Shown here: piece after piece, positions 1 to 7,805 of the stretch
Numbering within the stretch: the stretch's first letter is position 1
How the letters are laid out: each line of letters opens with the position of its first letter
Assembly (NCBI GenBank): GCA_030248065.1
Contig: JASAMV010008650.1
Span: forward strand, 1 to 64,000
Source of the DNA: Rhynchonema sp. JSB1_4
Taxonomy: Eukaryota; Nematoda; Chromadorea; Monhysterida; Xyalidae
Length of the DNA stretch: 64,000 nt
Direction: 5' to 3'
Notes under the pieces: model-generated
What the model was told of the DNA's origin: nothing
Seen by the model: the letters and a program-made list of their open reading frames with translations, nothing else
Database searches by the model: none
Program-made: the position numbers and the translations under genes

Positions 1-58
1 AAATAGGTTAATGCTCACGTTCAAACAACACTTGTTTAACTTGATCATGCCACTCTTC

Positions 59-667
59 TTAAACAGCAACAAATGGATCACGCTTTGTCATGAAGTCAAG
101 GATGTCGTTTCCACTAATCTCCACATGACTGTACTTGGTGTTCAGCTCTTCTGATAAATGTTTCATGATGCGGTCCAATTTGATTCCTTTCCCAAACAGC
201 GGACATTTGCTGTAGAATAGTCCGGCGACATCTGGTGAAATGTAGAGATACCGGCCCTCTCTATGCACCAACTGCATGTCGTTTGCAATGAACATGTAAG
301 CCGTGATTCCTCCAAAATTATTGGTTCCTTCCAGATCCACACGCTGCTCAAACTTTTGCGTTTCGGGATTCAAGTAGTTATGGTGCGGCTTGCATTCCTT
401 GACCATTTGTCTGATATATCTCTCCATGAATCCGGATAAGTCACGGCAATACGCCACCAGAAAGCAACGGCGAATGAGATCTTGCTTGTCTTGCTTGGTA
501 AAATGCTTGCGGCAGTCAAAGCAGCTGCACAGGGTTGACATGACGGCGTCCCAACTGACACACAAGGCGTGAGGATATTCAGATGGAGGAAGACGAATGT
601 CGTAGTAGCGGCGAGAAATTGGCTGTATTCCAAAGTTCACAAGTGGATCTTGCACATTTAATGGCAT
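59..667 (-). CDS. virus-like protein of 202 aa, unrecognised
   Basis: Intron-free ORF read leftwards. The first ATG is at 667. The frame stays open upstream to a TTG at 730, but no ATG lies there, so I take 667 as the start. The product is a soluble-looking, Cys-rich protein with a cluster of cysteines near residues 45-55 (pattern C-x-C-x2-C), and several basic and aromatic stretches; no signal peptide or membrane segment is visible. It is the first of four packed ORFs with alternating strands and TATA boxes, an arrangement typical of DNA viruses and Polinton-like elements rather than of the intron-rich genes elsewhere in the window. I do not recognise the family. A perfect short inverted repeat with a 3-base loop (22-36) lies just after the stop and could be a 3' end signal. 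Function unknown. Confidence 0.55.
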   Translation of the reverse strand: MPLNVQDPLVNFGIQPISRRYYDIRLPPSEYPHALCVSWDAVMSTLCSCFDCRKHFTKQDKQDLIRRCFLVAYCRDLSGFMERYIRQMVKECKPHHNYLNPETQKFEQRVDLEGTNNFGGITAYMFIANDMQLVHREGRYLYISPDVAGLFYSKCPLFGKGIKLDRIMKHLSEELNTKYSHVEISGNDILDFMTKRDPFVAV

Positions 668-763
668 TTTGCTGAATTGGCGCCGCTTATATTGCTCAAT
701 CTGACTGGATTTTTTCTGGATTTTTTTCAAATTTTTTCGTTTTTTTGCTAAACGGCGTTCGGG

Positions 764-770
764 TATATAA
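764..770 (+). promoter_or_regulatory. TATA box of the 137-aa virus-like ORF
   Basis: TATATAA preceded by GGG, 40 bases before the ATG at 804. The same GTATATAA block precedes the ORF at 1982 and stands alone at 2766. Upstream, at 704-727, are two copies of an A-rich ATCCAG element that recurs before the TATA box at 1944. Confidence 0.6.
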
Positions 771-803
771 GCGCCTCATTTTTGGGATTCTCATCATTTC
801 ATC

Positions 804-1217
804 ATGGCTGAATTCAACGCTTTTCTGGACTCGTTCCTACCATCGCCTTCGCCGTCACCACCCAAGCAGCCACCGCCACCTCCTGTTCTTAAACGCCAAG
901 GTCCAGTGGTTGCTCCACAGCCACCTCCGGCTCTTAAACGCCAGGGACCTGCTGTGCCACCAAAGCAAGATGACAAACCCAAGCAGAAAAATCCCAGACA
1001 TCTTACGCTCAAGATTCCGCCGCCGGTTGCTCCTGAGAAGACTGCTGCAAGCAAGAAGAGACCAGCAACTGATGCTGCGGAAAATCAGGAAGCTAAGCGC
1101 AAAGCACCGGAAGAAACTGTGAAGCATGGTGATACTGTTGCTGTTGTTCCTCAGCTTGCCATCAACATTAATGTGTGTTGCAAATGTGGTGAACCGTCTG
1201 TGTGTGTGACCAAATAA
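804..1217 (+). CDS. proline-rich basic virus-like protein, 137 aa
   Basis: Intron-free ORF starting at the first ATG after a TATA box. The N-terminal half is Pro-rich and contains two copies of a PPPxLKRQGP unit (about residues 24-34 and 40-50). The middle is strongly basic and holds a KR...KRK spacing like the bipartite nuclear localisation signal of nucleoplasmin (about residues 85-101). The C-terminus ends in a CCxCGEPSVC cluster that could bind a metal. These features suggest a nuclear, possibly DNA- or protein-binding accessory protein; that is inference. Ten bases after the stop is an AATAAA. Convergent with the next ORF, the two stops being fewer than 50 bases apart. Confidence 0.6.
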   Translation: MAEFNAFLDSFLPSPSPSPPKQPPPPPVLKRQGPVVAPQPPPALKRQGPAVPPKQDDKPKQKNPRHLTLKIPPPVAPEKTAASKKRPATDAAENQEAKRKAPEETVKHGDTVAVVPQLAININVCCKCGEPSVCVTK

Positions 1218-1228
1218 GCTGCCGGAAT

Positions 1229-1234
1229 AATAAA
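1229..1234 (+). terminator. poly(A) signal of the 137-aa ORF
   Basis: AATAAA 12 bases after the stop codon at 1215-1217, in the 47-base gap between two convergent virus-like ORFs. Confidence 0.6.
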
Positions 1235-1263
1235 AACTGTTGACTTCAACTTCTTCGAATAAT

Positions 1264-1269
1264 TTTATT
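1264..1269 (-). terminator. poly(A) signal overlapping the stop codon of the 199-aa ORF
   Basis: On the minus strand the sequence reads GAATAAA, so the TAA stop at 1265-1267 is embedded in the AATAAA signal. Such economy is common in small DNA viruses. Confidence 0.5.
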
Positions 1270-1864
1270 CGTGCAACAAACGCAACAATCTTTCCTCTTT
1301 CGCTGTCACAGCAGCATTTTTAAAACGCACAATGTCAGAACAGCAGCTCTCACACGCAATAGCATCACATTCCATAACGAGATGTTTTGACATACAATGA
1401 ATAGGTGGACGTTTCATATCATGTCCATGGTTGAATTTTTTACGATAAATGCACTTTCCGTTTTCGATACCACAATTTTCCGGATAGAAAGACAAAATTT
1501 CGAACGGCATAAATCCTACGGCAACAACAACACAGTTACACTCACGCCCTTTGTAACGCCCGACCACAAACGGAAAATGACAAACTAAGCGCAAGGATCC
1601 TTTTCGCTTGTCATGTCCAAGCAGTCCTGCCTTCAAAGTTGTGGCTACCAGCGCCATAATATCAACATTTTTGCTGAACTTCGATTTGCCATTGATGGTA
1701 GAATGCGGCCAGTGATTTTTCAAAACGTGAAGGAGTCCTTTGTTGGCATCCGGCTTCCCATAGTGGAGCGGCACGCGTTTCTTGAACTTTGTTTCGAAGG
1801 TTCGAGCAGCTTTCCGTGGATACATTTTGTGAATGAATGAAACATCAGAAAAGTACACGCCCAT
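1265..1864 (-). CDS. virus-like protein of 199 aa, unrecognised
   Basis: Intron-free minus-strand ORF. The frame opens at a TTG at 1873, but the first ATG is at 1864 and gives 199 aa. The protein is basic in its first third (many Lys/Arg around residues 15-50) and Cys/His-rich in its last third, with C-x(n)-C-x2-C pairs near residues 130-185. No signal peptide or transmembrane segment is visible. It converges with the Pro-rich ORF and diverges from the next one, leaving a 117-base A/T-rich gap that carries a TATA box for the plus-strand gene. I do not recognise the family; the context says only that it belongs to the same virus-like unit. Confidence 0.55.
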   Translation of the reverse strand: MGVYFSDVSFIHKMYPRKAARTFETKFKKRVPLHYGKPDANKGLLHVLKNHWPHSTINGKSKFSKNVDIMALVATTLKAGLLGHDKRKGSLRLVCHFPFVVGRYKGRECNCVVVAVGFMPFEILSFYPENCGIENGKCIYRKKFNHGHDMKRPPIHCMSKHLVMECDAIACESCCSDIVRFKNAAVTAKEERLLRLLHE

Positions 1865-1910
1865 GAAAAACAAAAAAAATCAAATTAAAAACGAAAAAAT
1901 TTAAAATAAA

Positions 1911-1980
1911 ACCAGAAAAAATCCAGAAAGCAATCGGGGCGGGTATATAAACCCTTTAAACCTTTCAATCCAATTTCAGT
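1911..1980 (+). promoter_or_regulatory. promoter of the 153-aa ORF: CCAG repeat, TATA box and initiator
   Basis: A CCAGAAAAAATCCAG block (about 1911-1926) is followed by GGGTATATAA (TATA box 1944-1950) and, 34 bases further, by TCAGT (1976-1980), the classic metazoan initiator, two bases before the ATG at 1982. The 5' leader would be only a few bases long. Confidence 0.6.
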
Positions 1981-1981
1981 C

Positions 1982-2443
1982 ATGTTTGTTCCAAGAGACG
2001 AAGAAGATGCCGTTCGCCGGTTTATGGACGAGAAAAAGCGATTGGAAATCGATAACCTAGACCAAATGTTTCTTGAATGTCACGGTCCTGCGTTGAGCCA
2101 AGCAATCACGGACAAGAGCTGGGACTTGTGCCTCGGATGTCACAATTGCAGTTCCATGGGAGATGACCACATCTGTAACTACCCACCGTCCGTGTACATC
2201 GCAAAATATGCACGAGCACTTGCGGAGGCTACAGTAGTCGGTGACGCATGGGAACAATTTTGTGCCCGTGCCTTTTGCGCCACCAGTGTCCGTGCATTGA
2301 CAACATGGTTCACCAACTACCATTCACTCAGTAGTTACATCGCCTGGAACACCACCAAAGTCGGCGCATTCATGGATCAACACTACAGGGGATGTGTCAA
2401 GGAACCACCAGCGAGTGCCCTGCCTATTGACTACCCTTATTAG
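1982..2443 (+). CDS. Cys-rich virus-like protein, 153 aa
   Basis: Intron-free ORF starting at the ATG directly after a TATA box and TCAGT initiator. The N-terminal 35 residues are highly charged and helix-prone. A zinc-finger-like cluster follows (C-x2-C-x2-C ... HxC, about residues 49-67), then an aromatic-rich segment with further cysteines. No signal peptide or membrane segment. I do not recognise the family; a regulatory or nucleic-acid-binding role is a guess. No AATAAA follows the stop; instead a perfect histone-type stem-loop begins 31 bases after it. It is transcribed divergently from the 199-aa ORF. Confidence 0.55.
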   Translation: MFVPRDEEDAVRRFMDEKKRLEIDNLDQMFLECHGPALSQAITDKSWDLCLGCHNCSSMGDDHICNYPPSVYIAKYARALAEATVVGDAWEQFCARAFCATSVRALTTWFTNYHSLSSYIAWNTTKVGAFMDQHYRGCVKEPPASALPIDYPY

Positions 2444-2473
2444 CGCCTTCGGGCTGCCTTACTCAAACCCAAC

Positions 2474-2489
2474 GGCCCTCTTCAGGGCC
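2474..2489 (+). terminator. histone mRNA-type 3' stem-loop
   Basis: GGCCCTCTTCAGGGCC fits the animal histone 3' stem-loop consensus (GGYYYUHHUHARRRCC) at all 16 positions, with a perfect 6-bp stem and a 4-base loop. It is preceded by an A/C-rich flank and followed by ACA. It lies 31 bases after the stop of the 153-aa ORF, where no poly(A) signal is found. The match is seen directly; use in 3'-end processing is inferred. Confidence 0.6.
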
Positions 2490-2765
2490 ACAGCCGATCA
2501 TGATTAAGCTAGACAGTCATTAGCGTTCAATTGTCTACCTTGTACTTTTGTGGGTAAAAACCATATGTCGCGGGGTTGACACAGCCCATGCTTTCCACCC
2601 CGCGGGTGGAACACCCCCCCTTTCCGACAATACACTGAGCAAATTTTTGCACAGTTATTTGTCTACCTTTTATTTATGGGGAAAAAAAACATGGGGGCAG
2701 GTGAAACATCCCGCACAGCAGAAACCAGAAAAATTTAAAAAAAATCGTTTTTCCCCATCGCAGCG

Positions 2766-2800
2766 TATATAAGCGAGCACTTCAGCCACAAACCCTCAGT
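2766..2800 (+). promoter_or_regulatory. orphan TATA box plus initiator
   Basis: TATATAA (2766-2772) followed at 30 bases by TCAGT (2796-2800), the same pairing as before the ORF at 1982. No ORF follows. GGTAAGT at 2804 could be a 5' splice site of a short leader, or the gene it served has been lost at the end of the cassette. Confidence 0.45.
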
Positions 2801-3377
2801 TAGGGTAAGTGGACATTTTTTGGATGAAGACAACCGAACGTTGGCTTCAATCATTTTGGCCAGCTGCGGGCCAGCTGCCTGCGGATCAGCGCTGGCCATT
2901 TGTGTGGTTGCAGTTCAGCGCGGATTAGCTCCCAATCCCATACTACTGACCTGAATTACGGGAAGATGTTAAGTAAAATTACGCAATGAAAAGTAACTTG
3001 GCTTCAAACGGTTATCGGATCCATGTCTTTGGTACACTGCTTGGATCAAAGATATTTTGAGATTCACTGCTACGGCTAACTTTGACCCGCTAAAGGTTAT
3101 GCATTTTGAACAAGTTTTACTGCGGTCGATACAAAATTTGCGGCACCAGTAAATCTCAAACTATCCTGATGACAGAAATGTCCATTTCCGTAATTGTCCC
3201 ACCCGGTCTTGTAACTGTGCTTCTATCATTAATTTACGTGCATGGTTTTATGCGTCACAGAGAGCAATAAACAACAACAACAGAAATGTCCCGTGACCAA
3301 GGCAGGACCGATTGGACCACCAAGTTTGATGACGGCGGCCAAACTTGACAGGCGTCTCCCCCCCCCAATCCACTAAC
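2801..3377. other. non-coding stretch between the virus-like cassette and MTG2
   Basis: No convincing coding exon on either strand. It starts with a G/C-rich stretch (about 2860-2930) containing short repeats of GGCCAGCTGC and should hold the right boundary of the virus-like unit, but I see no terminal repeat or target duplication. It is also part of the MTG2 intron that starts at 3377. Confidence 0.4.
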
Positions 3378-4584
3378 CAGTCCGGCATGCGCGATCGTCT
3401 TCAACTGCACATAGTACTCCATCTGCTCCCCGTCTGCCCCGAACTCGGCCCGTCTCGGTGCGGTGTCACCCGGATGCGCAAAGTACTCGTTGCCATGACC
3501 ACCTGCACCTCCACGTGCTGCTATGAACACGTCACCGGCATGGCACAGATCGGCCATTGGCTCGCTGCTGCCCAGCTCGCTGATGGTCGTGCCGACGGGC
3601 ACCTGAACGGTGGGCAACATTGTGGTTTGATGAAGTACATTGATACGGAGCGGTGGTCTACTGATGCCACTAGCTTTGTTCAGCTTAAAAGTAAAATCTG
3701 ATCCGGCACCTAAGTTCAAAAACTTTTACGGTGGTTGTTGCAGATAACTTATTGAAAGTCGTTTGACATGGGAACGGGAAGGCAGATTTAAGTCCATCAT
3801 CGAGTTTGATACCGACTATAATCTAGACTGAATTATGTCGCTGTGAAACGTCAGAATGCAACAGTGCGCGCCAACTTTTATGATCGTGTGTTCTGCTGAC
3901 GCGCCACATTGGCTCTTGGTACGGCCATTCACCCCTTTTCGCGCACGAATCAAACGCGGAAGACGACTGAGCGACGAAACCGATGGGTCAGCTGGTAAAA
4001 AACACGGTTACTATTTGTCCATCAAACGAGACCCAAAATCAAATAAAGTCACACCTTCGAATATCACATGCCCCCCGTTCCCGCCATCGCCACCGCACGG
4101 CCCGCCAAACGGCGTATGTGCCTCGCGCAGAAACATCAGGGCTCCGTTACCACCCTGACCGCCCACACATTCAACGATTGTTTGGTCGACGAATCGACGC
4201 GAGGCAAAGTCCTGCAATTGAACGAGTTGTGAGGGTGCAGCCAGACTCGCTGTGGAAAAATGGCTTCAGCCGAGACATTTTGGCTTTGAACCGCTCAGCA
4301 GTCCATAAGCTGTTCCGATGTCGGATCCGTCCATGTTCACGTCGTTTGAAACACATGACGGATCCGAACGATCAATCATCCGGACGTGTGCAGGACTACA
4401 AAAAGTATCGGCCAACCTCCGGCGGTGCCAGTGCTTTGCGCCGTTTCCGTCTGAGCACAACAGCAGCATCAGCTTGATCCTCAAACAGACGTTCATGCTC
4501 ATGGACAATTTCAGCCTTTGAGGTACACGGTCGTGCGAACCACGCCAAATTGATAAGTCTTTGAGCAGAACGAACTGCCAACAT
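3378..4584 (-). CDS. MTG2: mitochondrial Obg-family GTPase, 5' part only
   Basis: Three exons agree in phase: 4584-4417, 4211-4055 and 3709-3378 (219 codons). Exon 1 begins with a basic, amphipathic, presequence-like stretch, suggesting a mitochondrial location. Exons 2 and 3 encode the glycine-rich Obg fold: FVDQTIVECVGGQGGNG, then FGGPCGGDGGNGGHVIFEG, then VPVGT, ARGGAGGHGN and APRRAEFG, ending at LKTIAHAGL, the point just before the first GTP-binding motif in this family. Obg GTPases of this type assist assembly of the large mitochondrial ribosomal subunit. The whole G domain is missing: exon 3 ends at a normal splice donor and nothing like GxPNxGKS is found in 1-3377. Either the remaining exons lie outside the window and the virus-like cassette sits in the intron, or the gene is truncated. 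GTPBP10 is a possible alternative paralogue. Confidence 0.75.
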
Positions 4585-5083
4585 GACCAACAAGCTGAAA
4601 GGTCAACCTAAGCAGACTGATCTCAAAGGGCAAGTGAAATCAAGTACAGACGCCTTGTTCGAAGACGCAATCGCACATCGTACGAACGAAATTAATGCAT
4701 ATCTCCACGCGCCGCTGGCTGAACTCAATTTACTTGTCAAAACTTCACAAATCCGTGAAGATCATGACGAGAAATAACTCGAGCGAAATGAATCACAACA
4801 GCTCGTTAACAAGAACGATAATGAACTTTCATGATAACCGGTTCGGTTATTACACATGTGATGAGGTTAGGAATGAGCTATGACAAACGAAATACACGAG
4901 AGATAAAGCAGATACGTTTTCGGTGAACAAGAAATCGTGAAACTTATAAACTGCATAACTGACGCTGAGGCACAATTGATAATGTGAATAATATAAAAGA
5001 CCAAATGTCGCAAAATTGGTTAAATGACCAAAAGTTTGATAATGAAATGAAAACATTTGCAACTTTGGCCATTCATGTTGCAA
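4585..5083. other. short intergenic stretch upstream of MTG2
   Basis: Lies between the MTG2 start and the ARPC5 stop. A 64-codon plus-strand ORF (4583-4777) overlaps the MTG2 ATG, but it shows no splice context or recognisable motif. The rest is A/T-rich, with no clear signals. Confidence 0.3.
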
Positions 5084-6251
5084 TCACAAATGTCTGATGT
5101 CGGTGAACACACGTACGATTGTGCCATTACCGCCGATGGCATGCAGTTTGTCGTGCCACGCAAGTAGCGACGCACAATTGTGGTCTTTCGGTTGTTCGAA
5201 ACCTGCATGTACTATTGTGATATCATTTACATAAACTTTGCTCTAAAACTATCTTTACGACTCCAGCAAATTTGGCCTTCCCATTGACCACTCAGCGCGG
5301 TTGGAAGCAAAATCTTGTTTCACCCAACCCCAGGGTTTTTTTTTCAAAATGACCCACTGGCCCACTTGTCAATGATCTACTGGTTCATTATTCATTCTTA
5401 TTTTAGTACTGCGTCAGTAAAATTCTACCGGCTCATTTGCCAAAATCTACTCGCTCACTTCAAATTTTACTGGTTCATATGGTAAAAAAACCCTGGTCAA
5501 CCTTTATACACATATTTCATCAACAGATCGAGTTCTTCTCGACTCAACGACTGTGCGGCCGCCTCGATGTCGGATTGTTTGAATGAACACAGCACGCGAA
5601 CGACCAGAGCCGTCGCTTTGTCTTTGATCGCCTGAGCAAACTTTACACTCTTACATTATTTTCAATTTGAATAACTGCCAAGTTGTTCACACCGTAAAGA
5701 CTAAATAAAAGTGGAAAAGTTCTGTCAATTCACTGTTAATTTATTTGGAAAACTTAAGACTCCACGGAACACAGCTCCCAAGATAGAGTCAGTGAAAAAA
5801 TAGAACCCCTCCCTTGTATTTAAGATTTTCGGTAGTCTTCGTGCCGGAGCCGGACCAAGACCCACACACTAGCTTTGCTATAAAAAGGTGTTTTTGTTGG
5901 TGTTTTGGCTCTATCGGGTATCAGCTTTTTAGTGAACTATCGGGTATCGGGTGTAATCATTTGCCAAGTATCGGCTATCGGATCGGGAATCGGCAAACCC
6001 ACCGATACCGATCCCCAGCCACACCACCACCAATTAACAAACCAAACCTGGTTTTTTGTCTTTAATGGCGGACATTTTAGTGCCACATGAAGGGCATCTT
6101 GAAGTCTGTTTGACTGCAACAACTTTGTGACCTCGTTTTCATCAGGTCCAAGTCCAGGAGTTTCCACATCGTCATCTTCTCGATATTGATCCTCGGCAAA
6201 TGCATCAACATCGAGCTTTCGGAAGCCAGTGTTCAACATATTTTTCGCCAT
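5084..6251 (-). CDS. ARPC5: Arp2/3 complex subunit 5 (p16-Arc)
   Basis: Three phase-compatible exons, 6251-6048, 5631-5502 and 5202-5084, give 150 aa, close to the usual length of about 151. Exon 1 starts at the ATG before AKNMLNTGFRKLDVDAF and has the acidic stretch and LKTKNQ end typical of the family. Exon 2 carries KDKATALVVRVLCSFK, AAAQSL and LLMKYVYKG. Exon 3 has LLAWHDKLHAIGGNGTIVRV before the stop at 5084-5086. ARPC5 is a scaffold subunit of the Arp2/3 complex, which nucleates branched actin filaments in the cytoplasm. The intron donors read GTTTGG and GTTGAC, the GTTxG pattern common in this genome. Intron 2 contains a degenerate run of 'ctactggttcat' repeats. Nothing suggests inactivation. 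Confidence 0.93.
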
Positions 6252-6886
6252 TGTCAAATGGTGTTATTGAACCAAAATGTATATGAACCATTAAAAATTC
6301 TGACATGAAAGACTAAAAACAAACGCGAGGGATGAGAGAAAATGAAAACAAAATCCACAGGTAAGATAGAAATCATCACGAGCAGGATCCAGGTCCGCTT
6401 TTTTCTTTCAAAGGGCATCTCGAGTCAGGAAGATTTATGCTTTTCAAAGGCAAACGGGTGGGGGTAGGCGGGTGGGTGCAAATAGGTGTTGTGGAGTGTG
6501 GACAATACTCAATACTTAAGGTATTGGGTATTGTGCCCATGCCTAAGCTGCACCAGCGAAAATAAGTATTCTGCAGAAAATTTCCGATTTTTTTTCAGCT
6601 TTTGGACTTTTTCAGTTTTCGGCCCTTTGAAAATTGGCAGACCGGACGGCAGAGATAGTAAGGAAAAAAATGAAAAAATATTTCATTTTTTTCCGAGGAA
6701 AAAATGGCAATCAAGAAAAAGGAAACAAAAAGATGAAAAAATGGTGATCGAGGAAAAAAAGAAAAAAACGAGCATTTTTTTCGGAAAAAAATGGTGCTCA
6801 CTCGGTAACTCACGAGTTAGTTTCGAGCTTAGTGGTTTTGGAAGGGGACGAGGGCGATTACTTTTTAACTTTATGGACAGGCTTTA
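6252..6886. other. repeat-rich flank upstream of ARPC5
   Basis: No gene seen. About 6590-6650 contains a block (GGACTTTTTCAGTTTTCGGC and following) that recurs inverted at about 17115-17160 and at about 63735-63765, so it belongs to a dispersed repeat. An A-rich stretch of AGGAAAAAA units follows to 6800. Confidence 0.5.
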
Positions 6887-7026
6887 CCGTATTCCCTAAA
6901 ATACAAGCCCCCCAAAAATACACCCCCCCCCCTAGACGGGGTCAGTGAAAAAATAGAGCCCCCCCCCAACTTGAAGTCCCCACTTTGGGGTGCCTGAATC
7001 CTGAAAGCTATATTTTTGTGTCAAAG

Positions 7027-7418
7027 CAGTGTAGTTCCTGGTCCGGAGGGGGAGATAGCGGACCCTCCGTTTATTTCGGAGGGGGAGATAGTGTACCCCC
7101 GAGGGGGGGAAGGGGGGGGGAAGACCCAAATTCGGGAAAAAGTCACTTTTTGAGGTAGAAAATTTGACCTATTTTTGCCCCTTTTTGGAAAAAATTCTTC
7201 ATAAAAAGGGCATTTTGGCGACTTTTGAGAACATTGACCTAAAAATCACACATTTTTGGTATAAAAATGCCCATTTTAGGCCTAAAAATGCCTATTTTAG
7301 GCAAAAATTGGGGGAGATAGTGTACCCGGAGGGGGAGATAGGGGGATAGTGTACCACCTGAGGGGGAGATAGTGTACCCGAGGGGGGGGGCCCCCCTCCC
7401 CCCCCAGGAACTACACTG
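7027..7418. mobile_element. hAT-type miniature element, motif GGGGGAGATAGTGTACC
   Basis: 15-bp inverted ends CAGTGTAGTTCCTGG / CCAGGAACTACACTG, flanked by the 8-bp direct repeat TGTCAAAG (7019-7026 and 7419-7426). The 8-bp duplication and CAG...CTG ends are hallmarks of hAT transposons. Several copies of a GAGATAGTGTACC motif lie in the same direction on both sides of an AT-rich centre built of 'cctaaaaatgcc' units. No ORF. Confidence 0.85.
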
Positions 7419-7462
7419 TGTCAAAGTACCTGTGTACAAGCTTATTGTTCATAATATTACTA

Positions 7463-7663
7463 CCGTATTGGCGGAAATAGAACCCCTCCCCCCAAAAAAA
7501 TTGACCCCCCAATAATAGAACCCCCTAAAATCAGAAGAACCCAAAAATCAAGAAGAAAAAATTACACCGGATTTGGAACCCTCTCGGCAAATGGTGAAAA
7601 CAATTTTTTGAAAATGATCGAGTGAAAAAATAGAAACTCCGTATTCGATTTCCGACAATACGG
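7463..7663. mobile_element. Tc1/mariner-like miniature element, 201 bp
   Basis: Inverted ends CCGTATTGGCGGAAATAGAA / TTCCGACAATACGG flanked by TA on both sides. Same family as 14296-14717 and 17184-17527; the interior consists of C-rich 'aatagaacccc' blocks and an AT-rich centre. No ORF. Confidence 0.75.
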
Positions 7664-7805
7664 TATATAAAAGTCTTTTACTGCAGATTTATACCCAAAA
7701 AACAACCAATTATGGCCACAAAAACCCGCACACAAAGTTATTTTGGGGGTATTTTTGGGACAATTTTTAGAAATTTTGGGCAGTGAAAAAATACAACCCC
7801 CCAAA

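Noticed and set aside
668..730. N-terminal extension of the 202-aa virus-like ORF to a TTG codon
   Set aside because: It uses a non-ATG start and runs through the A-rich ATCCAG promoter-type repeat; the first ATG is at 667.
1982..2443. A histone gene, given the stem-loop behind it
   Set aside because: The 153-aa protein is Cys-rich and has no histone fold or tail composition.
2474..2489. Bacterial-type intrinsic terminator
   Set aside because: There is no T-tract after the hairpin and the setting is eukaryotic; the histone stem-loop consensus fits fully instead.
4583..4777. 64-codon plus-strand ORF starting on top of the MTG2 ATG
   Set aside because: It has no motif and no splice or promoter support, and it overlaps the start of a much better gene; kept only as a remark.
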